Assembly (NCBI GenBank): GCA_009746045.1
Contig: RPFO01000390.1
Location: forward strand, 5,001 to 69,000
DNA length: 64,000 bases
Reading direction: 5' to 3'
Origin: Mesostigma viride
Lineage: Eukaryota; Streptophyta; Mesostigmatophyceae; Mesostigmatales; Mesostigmataceae
Part shown: positions 54,953 through 64,000 of the stretch, in pieces
How positions within the stretch are numbered: the stretch's first letter is position 1
Layout: every line of letters begins with the position of its first letter
Made by a program: the position numbers and the translations under genes
The notes under the pieces: generated by a model
Database searches by the model: none
The model's input: only the letters and a program-made list of their open reading frames with translations
Told to the model about the DNA's origin: nothing

Positions 54953-55306
54953 TTGATTCCGGATCGCGCGGCTCCAATCAAAGTCAGGCAGACTTTTCAC
55001 CATCTAAAATTTTACCCGTCGCTGATCTCATTTTATGCCAGCTGTCGGCAGACCGATTGTGCGGATTGCGAATACAAGATTGGACTGAGCACTACAAGAT
55101 CGGATTGCTACTACAAGCAAGGCAATGATTTGCTGCCGTATGTTTGCAAAATGATTCAGACCCTGTACCCGTATTATTTCTCGCCGGTTATCCGTTATAT
55201 ACGCCGTTATAGCTGGCACCAAGCCCGCCCAGCCTGGGCGATATGTCCTCACCTGGCGTGCCCCCGGCCGCACGCGGCAGGGCCGCCACCCGTGGACTTT
55301 TCGTGA
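54953..55306 (+). pseudogene. Coding-like remnant with Cys motif, right arm outer part
   Basis: The frame reads HHLKFYPSLISFYASCRQTD, CADCEYKIG and DLLPYVCKMIQTLYPYYFSP. The same text is antisense in the left arm (47.2-47.4 kb). No family is recognised. It lies outside the TNP2-like reading and might be an upstream exon or a second gene of the element. Confidence 0.35.
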
Positions 55307-55705
55307 TATCTAGACTCGGCATGGACATGTGCTACACTAGACGTGACGGGCTCACACCCGGGCAGCCTCCTGGTTTGTCTGTAATATGGAGGCAGAAGGT
55401 GCGCAAGGATAGATGGCAAGTAGTGATGAAGGAGACCACCCCAAAGCCTGTGGGGGCTCCGCGTGTGACCAAGTATATGGCATCCTCCTCTCCCCACTCC
55501 ACCACCCATCAAGGAATACCCACGATCGAGCCACGAGCCACGAGCCACGAGCCACGAGGTAGCCATGGCTGTCGGAGCTCATAATAACTTTCACGTTTGA
55601 GCCCAGCATTCAGCTGTGAATATCACAATCGCTTCGTCTTTCTTAGACGCACATGCTGATATAACTTTCCGAAGCTATAACGCACTATATGACGAGCAAA
55701 GCGCC

Positions 55706-57057
55706 CCTTGCCACAACGCAGCCTGGCGGCTGCGCTCGGCAATGAAAGTCCGTCTGCAGCTTCGGCGGCAGATTCGCCCTCAAGCCCGGAAGGCAGCGGT
55801 GACACTAGTCGTGCACTGGTGGTTGCCCAGCCCGGCCCTCACGGACTTGCCTCGCCCTCTGCATCGCCTGCATGATCGAGCCAAAACGCAGCCGCCCTGA
55901 GGATCCGCCCCCTGCCGAGCCGGGCTGGAAAGAAGTCGACTTTGACGCCAAATCAGCTGCGTGGTGGACACAAGGCCAAGCAGCTCCCATCGAGTTTATG
56001 AACGCCGTGTTCTACGGGTCGCGCACCTCGCTTCTTACCCTGTGCAAGCACTTTAAAGCCCAAAGTTGCATCATTCCGCCTACCCGCGGTGATTACCACC
56101 CGGATCTGGAAACCCGCTACTCCCGCCCCCGCCTTGAGCTCCTCGCCCTTTGCTGCCTCCTCGGGCGCTCTGTCGCCGAGATCTGGGCCCCCCCCTCCAC
56201 CTCCGAAATTCGCTCCATCATCAACAAGGCCATCGACCAGCACGTGACACCCCTGGCTGCAGATGTGGCGGCCATGGGCGGCACGCTGGCTGCCGAGCTT
56301 CCCCTCCTCTCCTCCACCACCATGCACCGCCACCTCCAAGCTCCTCGCCATCGACAAGCGCCTGCAGGACCATGCCATAGCCATCGAATGCTTGCAGAAC
56401 ACCGCCGGCATCACTGCCCAGGCGCCGGTGAAGGACATCGCCGCTCGGCCAGCCCCTGCTGCCAGGCCCTGCCGGCGATGCCAGTCCTCCCATCCCGACC
56501 TAGCTGGGCGGACATGCTTAAGCAGCACGCCACCTCCACCACCTCCGCCGTCGCCGCCGCAGACGCTGGACCTCCGCGAGGAGGCCGAGCTCGCCAAGAG
56601 CAGCCTTAACGTCATAGCCAAGCACTTCGACCCGCTGCAGGACGAGACCTCCGAGACCCTTGCCCTGGCGTTTGAGAACAAAATCCTTGTCCCCATGGCT
56701 ATCACTGGTAAGGGCAAGCCGCGGGGGGTGACCCGCCTTCCCCGCTCGCGGGGTAAGGCCGGCCCCTCCCCCTTGCTCCTCGCCTTTGACACCATGGCGG
56801 ATAAGATGGAGTTCCTCAAGTGTCGCAAGCGGCTTGGGGGGACCGCCTACACGCTGGACGACGACTTGACCTTGACGCAGCAACAACGGCGACGGGAGAC
56901 CTATATGGCCGACCTACCTCCAGCTTCGGCAGACGGCGGGGCAGAAGCCGGTCTACTGGAAGGGGGCGGACATCTATACGTCGCCCACAAGCCCTGGCAG
57001 GCGACCCCTGCCGCCCCAGCCACCCCACTGAGCCACCCCAGCCTAGGGAATATATAG
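55706..57057 (+). pseudogene. L1-ORF1p-like protein, paralogue 1
   Basis: The reading begins near 55,690-55,706 with RSLAAALGNESPSAAS and ALVVAQP. It stops once, then runs in 55,872-56,609 (EPKRSRPEDPPP, GWKEVDFDAKS, a LELLALCCLLGRS helix) and after a frameshift in 56,263-57,057. The latter has LAIDKRLQDHAIAIECLQNT, TLDLREEAELAKSSLNVIAK, the block VTRLPRSRGKAGPSPLLLAF, then LDDDLTLTQQQRRRETY and HLYVAHKPWQ. A coiled coil, then an RRM-like H/T-R-L-P...P-x-L-L-x-F with a following K-R-L, then a D-D-L-T...R-R tail is the layout of L1 ORF1p-type RNA-binding proteins. Confidence 0.5.
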
Positions 57058-57059
57058 CA

Positions 57060-57430
57060 GTAGTGTAGACTAGAAAGCTTAGTGACGTGGCCATGCATGT
57101 ATGCCTACGTGATGGGCCCACACCCGCCCTTACTATAGCTAGCCGTAGCAGTTTCGATTCATGCTTTGCCTATGCAGGCCGGGAGTTACTCTTCTGCTAT
57201 AAGATGCTGCATGTGTACACCAGCTATAGCCTAGCCACATACCTTCCACCCCATATGTCATGCAGGCCTTCTAGGCCCTCTCCTCAAGCCGCCTTGTGTG
57301 CCTGTGCTTGTTTAGGAGGCATGAACCATCATGGCGGTGCAGGTGCACCTTGTGCACCCAGAGCAGGTGATCGATAGTTGTACATCCTACACCTGCTGAG
57401 GTTGTCGCCCTGATTGTATTACAAACCCAT
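57060..57430. other. No gene recognised
   Basis: Spacer downstream of the first ORF1p-like paralogue. Short frames only. Confidence 0.5.
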
Positions 57431-57434
57431 AGAT

Positions 57435-57520
57435 GCCCCTTTCGCAAGGCTATTAATGAATTAATTAATTATCAACATCACTCCGTTGGGAGTAAATGTA
57501 GCACATATCCCTGAGAAGGG
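57435..57520 (-). mobile_element. TTAA-tail micro-insert copy
   Basis: Minus-strand reading begins tcccttctcagggatatg, contains actcccaacggag, and ends in an AATTAATTAATTCATTAAT tail. No clean target duplication is visible. Confidence 0.4.
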
Positions 57521-57528
57521 ACATATGG

Positions 57529-57549
57529 CCTGCGCTGGTTGTCTCTTTG
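57529..57549 (+). mobile_element. 21-bp micro-insert sharing the S1 3' end
   Basis: CCTGCGCTGGTTGTC then TCTTTG lies between ATATGG copies at 57,523-57,528 and 57,550-57,555. It has the same 3' end as the inserts at 15,816, 54,282 and 61,622. Confidence 0.55.
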
Positions 57550-57902
57550 ATATGGCTTTTAATACATTCTAGGCTACTTCATGCAAGGGTGGGAAGGTAA
57601 GCGACCCCTGCTCTAGGTGCATGCACCAGGGCACCTGCACCCTCATGGTCTATCACGCTATGCCCGGGTAAGGGGGGAGCATGCCTGTGGGGGGGAAGAT
57701 CATCATGGCTATACAAAAACTAGAGCGTGGCATCTCAGCAGAGAGCAGCTCTCTGCATGGGCACAGCATAACTAAATAAAACTAGGCATCATCTGGAGTG
57801 TGGCACATCATAGGCACACATGTACTATGATTATAAATAAAGCGCGTGGCTTAGCTGGGATAGGGCCTCTAGGAGGCGTACATGTACATGGCCACAGTCT
57901 AT

Positions 57903-59364
57903 CTATTCTACACTACTACTGCTGTATTCCCCTAAGCTGGGGCGTCTGGAGTCGCTGGGACCGCGGCCGGGGGTCGCCTGCCATGGCTTGTGGCCGACGT
58001 AGATGGCCGCCCCCTTCCAGTACACCGGCTGCCCCGCCTTGGTCTGCCAGAGCTGGAGGTAGGTCGGCCATAGCTCCCGTCGCTGTTGTTGCTGCGCCAG
58101 GGTCAAGTTGTCATCAAGGGTGAAGAGAGTCTTCTCGAGCCGCTTGCGGCGTCTGAGAAAAGAAATCTCGTGCGCCGGGGTCTTAAAGGTGAGAAGGAGC
58201 GGGGGCGGCCCTGCCTTACCCCGCGCGAGGGGAAGGCGGTGGGCGACCAGCTCCATCTCACCGTTAAGGCCCATGCGACCAAGGATTTCTCTCTCAAACG
58301 CACGCGTAAGCTTCTCGGAATTCTCACCTTCCTCCATGGTGAAGTTCTTGACAATGACGTTGAGGCTGCGCTTGGCGAGCTCGGCCTCCTCGCGGAGGTC
58401 AAGCGTCTGCCGTTGGAGCTGGGCTGCGACAGCGGAGGTGGTGGAGGTGGTATGTTGCTTAATTAAGCATGTCCGCCCAGGTGGTGATGGGAGGAGCATC
58501 CGGCCGGCCAGGCCAGCCGGGGCTGGCTTGGCGGCAATGTCCTTCACCGCCTGGGCGATGAGGCCTGCGGTGTTCTGCAGAACCTCGATAGCGATGGCGT
58601 TGTCCTTAAGACGCTGGTCGATGTCACGGAGCTGGGCGGTGATGGCGTCGGAGGTGGAGGTGGTGGCGGTGGAGGAGGCGATCATCGAGGAGGGTGGAGG
58701 TGGCGGTGGAGATGGTGGAGATGGCGGTGGAGAGGAGGGGGAGCTCGGCAGCCAGCGTGCTGCCCATGACCGCCACATCTGCTGCGATGGGGGCCACGTG
58801 CTGCTCGACAGCTCGAGGGCCTCCGGCCCTGGAGGAGTGAGCGGATGGAGGATTCGGTTAAGGTGGTGGTGAGGGGCTTTGGGGGGCAAAGCTCCGCGAT
58901 GGAGCGTCCAAGGAGGGAAAAGAGAGCGAATTCCTGGAGATGGGGGCGGCGGAGGCTGGGAAAGTGGTCGAAAGAGGAGACGCGATTCAGGCGAGGATCA
59001 AAGAGGCGACCTCGGATGAAGAGCTGCTTGCACAATTCAGTAAGCGAGGCGTGTGATCCAAAAAACATGCACGCAGCCCAGGATGCGTTCCTCGGTAAAC
59101 TTGTCCAAGAAGTCGGGCTCAGTGGCGGGCTTCGGCTACAAATTCGATCTCGACCCAGCTCGGCTCGGCAGGGCGACTGCGCTTGGGTTCAGGCGACGCT
59201 GCTGGCGAGGCGGACTCAGCAGGGGGCTGGGCGACCACTAGAGCTTGGCTAGTGGCGCCGCTGCCTTCTGGGCCGTTTGGCGAAGCTGCAGCCGGGGCTG
59301 CAGACGTATTTTCAGTGCTGAGCGCAGCCGCCAGGCTGCGTTGCGTCGAGAGGCGTTTGCTCAT
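57903..59364 (-). pseudogene. L1-ORF1p-like protein, paralogue 2
   Basis: The ATG at 59,364 opens MSKRLSTQRSLAAALS and ALVVAQP, ending SPEPKRSRPAEPSWVEIEF at 59,119. After frame changes (58,682-59,068, HLQEFALFSLLGRSIAEL) the longest frame 57,903-58,889 carries RDIDQRLKDNAIAIEVLQNT, TLDLREEAELAKRSLNVIVK, then VAHRLPLARGKAGPPPLLLT, LDDNLTLAQQQQRRELWP and VYWKGAAIYVGHKPWQ. It is convergent with paralogue 1 and clearly diverged from it, so the two are old paralogues rather than a fresh palindrome. The C-terminal block is intact. Confidence 0.5.
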
Positions 59365-59520
59365 CGTATATTGCGTAATAGCTTCGGAAAATTATATCAG
59401 CATGTGCGTCGTAGAAAGACGCGTCGATTGTGATATTCACGGCTAAATTCGGTGCTCAAACGTGAAAGTTATGAGCTCCGCCGTCAGCCATGGCTACCTC
59501 GTGGCTCGTGGCTCGTCCTC

Positions 59521-59576
59521 AGGGCTATGTGTTACATATGCTCCCCACGGAGCTATGATTTTAATTAATTAATTAA
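59521..59576 (+). mobile_element. 56-bp TTAA-tail micro-insert
   Basis: It starts AGGGCTATGTGTTACAT, contains gctccccacggag and ends in AATTAATTAATTAA. TCCTC stands on both sides (59,516-59,520 and 59,577-59,581). The homologous region upstream of paralogue 1 (about 55,510-55,560) lacks it. Confidence 0.5.
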
Positions 59577-59875
59577 TCCTCCGCCTTCTTCAAGGAGTGT
59601 TGCCGGCTCCGGGAGGACCGGCTGGACCTGGAGGGCCAGCGGGCCCCATGGTCGGCGCGGACCTGGACGGCATATTAGCGTCTAAAGCTTACAAGGCCGT
59701 ACGAAAATGGCTGACGGCGGTATGGCTGACGGCGGAGTTCAGATCTTTTGCGTCTGAGCCCCAAATTCGGTCAGACCACTTGCATTCGATGCGCCTTTCT
59801 AAGACGCACTTGCCAGTATAAGCGGTTACGGCTGCCAGTGACGCAGTATAGACAAAGTTACGCACGTGACCAGCT

Positions 59876-61242
59876 ATGACGACTACCAAAGAAAAACGAG
59901 GGCTGGAAAAGGAGCTGGCACAGCTTCCCAGCGCCCAGCCCAACCCTCTCGCCCTCGCCATTGTTCAGCCGACAGGCTTACCCGCCAAACCCTCGCCAAG
60001 CGCCTCGCCTGAACCCAAGAAACCATGCCACGATCGCCACAAATGGAGCCAATACTTGCCCGGCGACGGAATGTTCTCCCTTGTCGAATGGCAGAGACTG
60101 TCGCCGCAGGAATGCGTCGAGGTTCTCCAGTTCCTCGTACAGGAACGGAAGCTCTTCGTGACCCTGAAGGGGGGGGCGGCTATCGACTACCGCGACACGT
60201 CCTGGCTCTACACCTTTGACGAACCAAGCCAACGCCTGTTTATCTTGACCAGCCACTACCAGCGCAGCGTCGGCGACATCGGCCGAGCGATCAACGCCAG
60301 CCCCGCACAGCCGGCTGCCCCATCGGCTCCCTCCCTCTGCAAGGATGACATCCGCGCAGTGCTGGAGGAGCACGTGACCTGGCCGCTGGCCGAGAAGCTG
60401 ACATCGCTGAACACCATGCACGCTCAACATGGTGGAAGCCCGGGTCTCCAATGTGGAAACCAAGGTCGTCCACAAGCTCCAGCGCCCCAGTTCACGACGC
60501 TGCACACCGCGGCGCAAGCTTCGGAAACGCATGCTGCCCTTGTCTCTCGCCTTTATAGCCAGGTGGAGGGCAAGTGCGGCGTGCTCATGAAGAAGCTTGA
60601 GGCCATCACCGCCCACACCGAGGCCCTGGCCACACAGGTCCCCAAGATAGCGGAGCAGACGGCCACCATTGCATCCCAGCCACCCCGGCAGGATGCTGGT
60701 GACCTCCCGCCGCTCTCCTACGCGGACCTGCTGCGCGGTCAGCGACCGCCTCCACCACCGACGCCATCGCCAGGAGCTGGACGACCACCGCCAGGCCCAG
60801 CAACGGGAGGTCACCGACCGCGCTCGCCGCGAGTGCCGAGTGGTGCTACGTCGCTTCCCCCAGAAGCCAGGTGAGACGTCAACCTCCCTTGCTGACGAGC
60901 TCAAGAACCAGCTTCTTACCCTCATGGGCCTGGTAGGTGAGGTAGAACTGCGTGGGTGCCACCGCCTTCCCCACTCACGGGACAAGGCGGCTCCCCCACC
61001 AGTCCTGCTCACCTTCCCCTCCCCTGAGGATAAGCAGCGGTTCCTCTCTCGTCGCAAGAGGTTGCACGACCTCACCTGCATGGATGCTGGATGACGACCT
61101 GACCCCCGCTCAGCAACAGCAGCGACGCGACCTGTGGCCGGAATACCTCCGCCATAAGCAGGACCCCCAGAAGCCAAAGGTGTACTGGAGGGGCGGGGAC
61201 CTGATGATCAACCACAAGATGTGGTCGCCCCCAGCGGGCTAG
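59876..61242 (+). pseudogene. L1-ORF1p-like protein, paralogue 3
   Basis: The ATG at 59,876 opens a 332-codon frame: MTTTKEKRGLEKELAQLPSA, LAIVQP, SASPEPKKP, WSQYLPGDGMFSLVEW, a LQFLVQERKLFVTL helix, LCKDDIRAVLEEHVTWPLAE, and LLRGQRPPPP near the end. A frameshift near 60,740 passes to 60,669-61,094, with QELDDHRQAQQREVTDRAR, VELRGCHRLPHSRDKAAPPP and LLTFPSPEDKQRFLSRRKRL. Then 60,952-61,242 gives LDDDLTPAQQQQRRDLWPEY and VYWRGGDLMINHKMW. The N-terminal half is best preserved here, the RNA-binding part is split by two frame changes. The conserved M-x-T/S-K start and the A-L-x-x-A/V-Q-P and S-P-E-P-K motifs support the ATG chosen. Confidence 0.5.
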
Positions 61243-61593
61243 AATAGCAATAGCCTAGATTGTATCCATTGGTAGTCACTGCCGCTAAGGCAGCCATGCT
61301 TAGAATGTTTGCCTAGCTGTGCCAACATACCTAGTCACGTGCCGCCAACGCACGGTACACAACAACCAGCCATAGCCTTATAGCCTAGTCCTAGTACAGC
61401 CATGCTACGCCCTGGCTATGTTCAGATACATATGATCAGAGACACCGCCTCCTCTACCACGACCTAATCCACGTCCCAAGGAGCCTCGTCTAATTCTACC
61501 TAAACTAGTGGGGCCACAAGTTGCTGAGGAGCTACTCTGTGCGAAGGTCGGACGCGACAATTCAGATCTCAATGCATTTGCATATGTATAACT
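61243..61593. other. No gene recognised
   Basis: Spacer after the third ORF1p-like gene. Contains tagcc-rich short repeats but no coding signal. Confidence 0.45.
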
Positions 61594-61621
61594 ATAATAT
61601 GCCATCAGCCAGTTATGCCGT

Positions 61622-61827
61622 CTAGGGTATTCCGGCCTCACCGTCTAGGTCATCTAGTCGCTCTACACGTAAGCCAGCCATAATTTCAATGCACAAGGAT
61701 ACACATTTCCATCACCATTCATCTTCATCATCCTGAACGACTCGAACACGCGGACAAGATAACGGCAGGCTCGAGCTACCATGGTCCGGATTCTCCCGAT
61801 TTCTGGCCTGCGCTGGTTGTCTCCTTG
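61622..61827 (+). mobile_element. 206-bp retroposon-like insert S1, copy A
   Basis: It is flanked by 28-bp direct repeats with one mismatch (61,594-61,621 and 61,828-61,855, beginning ATAATATGCCAT). The insert matches copy B (54,282-54,495, minus) and ends in GGTTGTCTCCTTG. The long, variable duplications and common 3' end point to target-primed reverse transcription. I see no clear tRNA or 5S promoter boxes. Confidence 0.75.
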
Positions 61828-61859
61828 ATAATATGCCATGAGCCAGTTATGCCGTGACC

Positions 61860-62410
61860 AATTCAATTCAGGATATTATGAAGGAAACACCTAACCAGCC
61901 ATGACCCAAGCTAATATGTGTTACAATCCATGACATACGCCGAGTGCCAACACGAGGGGTAAAACGTGCATAAATGACCACCAACGGTCAGGCATGCTCG
62001 GGCCGACCTGGCCCTCGCACACAGGAACCATGCTGGCCCACTACATCTACACGAAGGATAAGGACCACTAATAGAGTACGCAGCGCGGCGCAGATGCACC
62101 GTTACACTGAACTACAGTACCACACAATTGCCACGTCATAGGCCCAAGTAACCACCGGCCAAAGGTACTAACTACACGTAGGCATAGGAAAGCTCACGGT
62201 CATAACTACAGACCGTACAGACTAGCTGAGGCCACTGAAACGTAAGACCTACATTTACGGCCGCAACTACAGCAGGTTGTTACGCGACGTAACAGCACCA
62301 TAGATATAGAGTTGGCTTGATGTTTTAGAGAGATTAGACCGGTAGGATTGCGTGTACCCATCCATCCATCAGGGTTAATGCTCCGTGACTCCCCAACGGG
62401 AGCACGATAT
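61860..62410. other. No gene recognised
   Basis: Short frames only. A ccatccatccatc microsatellite is at about 62,360. A gactccccaacgggagc motif next to the TTAA at 62,410 is faintly like the micro-insert family. Confidence 0.45.
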
Positions 62411-62413
62411 TAA

Positions 62414-64000
62414 CCCATGGTCCGCCAGCACTTTTTTTTGTTTTTTGACCCCTGAAAATGAAAAAAATCACAACTCCTAGACCACAACTCCAAATACCCT
62501 CAACCCAGGTACTAGGAATATCTACACTTCAAGGGCTATCAGAGTATGCAATAATACCATTGGTTTGTCAAGGCATTTGGATACTAGGTCCAACCAAAGT
62601 TGGCCAAAAGACAATCGTTTCCGTGCAAGAAAAAGTACCCCCCACTACAATACGCTTCCGCGGACACCTTTTTCAGCGGGGAAAGTGCCCCCGGGCTTCC
62701 GGGGCAAATTCAGCAAGCGCTGCGGAACTTAGATACTAAAATTTCGTTTTTGGTTCGTACCGTACAGCCAATCATTTTGCGCCCGGATCAAATTGTGATC
62801 TGGGCACTGAACACGAAAATTTCAGCGGAACGTACGAAACACCAACGCAACTACAGAAAATGTTCAGTGACGAAACTGTAGTACCGTGTACCAAGCAAAA
62901 TGTAGTAGGACTTCGCTAAATTCACGTTCGGAAATTTTCCCCGCAAGATTCCCCCGCAAGATTCCCCCGCAAGATTCCCCGCACGATTCCCCCCGCTAGG
63001 TTCAGGCTCCAGTCGATGCTCGCCAAATGGCGCAAAAAAAGAAACATATGTTAAAATCAACGGTGCGAATCCTCGTTACCGCTCGGGTAACATTCTCACT
63101 CATTTCGCGTCTCCTACGAACCGTATTGTAGTGCCCCCATTTTTCTCAGGGGGGGGGGTCAGAAACCTCAAAACCAACATTGGACAATTTAGTTGGATAG
63201 TCCAATGGTGCTTTCCTTTGGTCAAACCACCCGGATACCCCATTTGACATGTATAATGCACGCGTGTACATGTATGGCTTACGCGCGCGCAAACAGCCAA
63301 CTATGCCATGCTATACAATTATGCAATATAAACGACCACAATAGAGTGCCAAACCTGCTGGAATCCAAACATGACGCCAACTTGCCATCACTGAACGTTA
63401 TCCCCCAAAGAAGTGCCACAAATTGTGCACCATACTGGCTAATACCCCTCCTAGAGCAGGCATGGAAAGCTGTTGCAATAACCACTATCCTACTCATCAA
63501 AAGACATGTAAGAACGTACGAGTTTCCCTGCAAACAACGTGCAAACGCATTGCCGCACCTGCCTCGATCATGACCTGGCCGGGTTCCGCTGGCCGGCATG
63601 CTCACACGTCACGTATGCAGCTACTAGTGGGAGAGGCGGCCATAGCCGCTCTATCCATGCATCCATCATCATTACCATGTTGAAGATATGTGCAAAAATG
63701 ACGTCTAACGCGTCCACGTTCCCAGCAAATGGCGCAGCGGACTTTCGTATAAAGACGCGGGAGGCCCAGGCAGACGGAAACTCCCGAGAACCAAAGGAAA
63801 CCGGCGATACCAAACGGGACGTCTCGTCTGACAGTGACTACCAAGACAGAGGTAATAGCCACTGCGTATTTCCTCAACAGCATACATCTGATCATTCTTG
63901 ACGTACCAAAATAATGCATCATCGTTCAGGGGTCTACATCTGACCCATTTCAAGCCGCGGAACCCAAAATTGCCACAAAATGGCACGCTGACAGCCATAT
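62414..64000. mobile_element. TTAA element family A, copy 3 (runs off the window)
   Basis: TTAA at 62,410-62,413 is followed by CCCATGGTCCGCC, one change from the family-A end. Homology to copies 1 and 2 continues through tgaaaaaaatcacaactcc, then tggacaatttagttggatag near 63,183, to tggcacgctgacagccatat at the window end. It is already longer than the other copies because of an extra stretch at about 62,640-63,150. The right end is outside the window. Confidence 0.8.
62939..62995. repeat. Short tandem repeat, about 14 bp unit
   Basis: About four units of cccgcaagattccc lie in the extra segment specific to family-A copy 3. Confidence 0.85.

Larger units (their letters stand above)
47213..55206. 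repeat. Inverted duplication of a transposase 5' region
   Basis: The left arm (about 47,213-48,286) matches the right arm (48,655-49,311, then 54,206-54,241, then 54,795-55,206) in reverse complement. A 368-bp loop separates the arms. The right arm is interrupted by a 4,894-bp TTAA element and a 553-bp segment. The left arm shows both junctions uninterrupted, at 47,635-47,638 and about 47,600. Both arms carry the 5' part of the same TNP2-like gene. Confidence 0.92.

Noticed and set aside
55706-59364. Reading the two ORF1p-like genes as a recent palindrome
   Set aside because: Their proteins differ extensively and indels are many. They are better described as convergent old paralogues.
59978-61177. 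399-residue minus-strand frame
   Set aside because: It lies opposite the third ORF1p-like gene, whose motifs are shared with two paralogues. The antisense frame has no conserved counterpart.

Overview
The window is a mosaic of eukaryotic transposable elements, many nested in one another. I found no rRNA or tRNA gene, no bacterial-type operon and no clear single-copy host gene. The lineages present are a Ty3/gypsy chromovirus, a DIRS-like tyrosine-recombinase element, hAT, TNP2/CACTA-type, several families with TTAA target duplications (piggyBac-like) and L1-ORF1p-like proteins. Together with candidate GT-AG introns, this points to an alga or another TE-rich protist or plant-lineage genome. 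The sequence alone does not fix the taxon.

Layout. 0.5-4.4 kb: two hairpins made from the C-terminal tail of a chromovirus, plus a mariner-like MITE. 4.2-10.3 kb (minus strand): a decayed chromovirus with gag, protease, RT, RNase H, integrase and chromodomain. 12.1-13.9 kb: a young non-autonomous LTR element. 15.3-20.3 kb: a palindrome with tandem-repeat ends and a 1.77-kb insertion in one arm. 21.2-23.1 kb: a small direct-repeat element split by a TTAA element. 24.9-26.6 kb: a palindrome carrying a transposase-like gene. 27.4-32.3 kb: an unknown spliced gene, then a DIRS-like element with a 2A-like motif. 32.4-35.7 kb: a broken hAT transposase ending in poly(A). 35.7-37.7 kb: a second copy of the small direct-repeat element, split by a 1,295-bp hAT-type element. 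38.4-38.9 kb: a (CCTG)n tract. 39.6-46.2 kb: a palindrome carrying an F-box-like/2OG-oxygenase-like gene and a TTAA element. 47.2-55.2 kb: an inverted duplication of the 5' part of a TNP2-type transposase, with a 4.9-kb TTAA element in one arm. 55.6-61.2 kb: three L1-ORF1p-like paralogues. 62.4 kb to the end: a third member of the first TTAA family.

The most distinctive property is architectural. Long inverted repeats recur along the window, most contain coding-like sequence in both arms, and several show insertions in one arm only. The intact arm or a paralogous copy then gives the empty site. This allowed four insertions to be mapped to the base (17,633; 36,072; 49,312; 15,816) with target duplications of 3, 8, 4 and 6 bp. 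The 47.2-55.2 kb locus has the geometry of a natural hairpin-RNA silencer of a transposase. Two families of very short inserts with variable target duplications are also visible and may be undescribed micro-retroposons.
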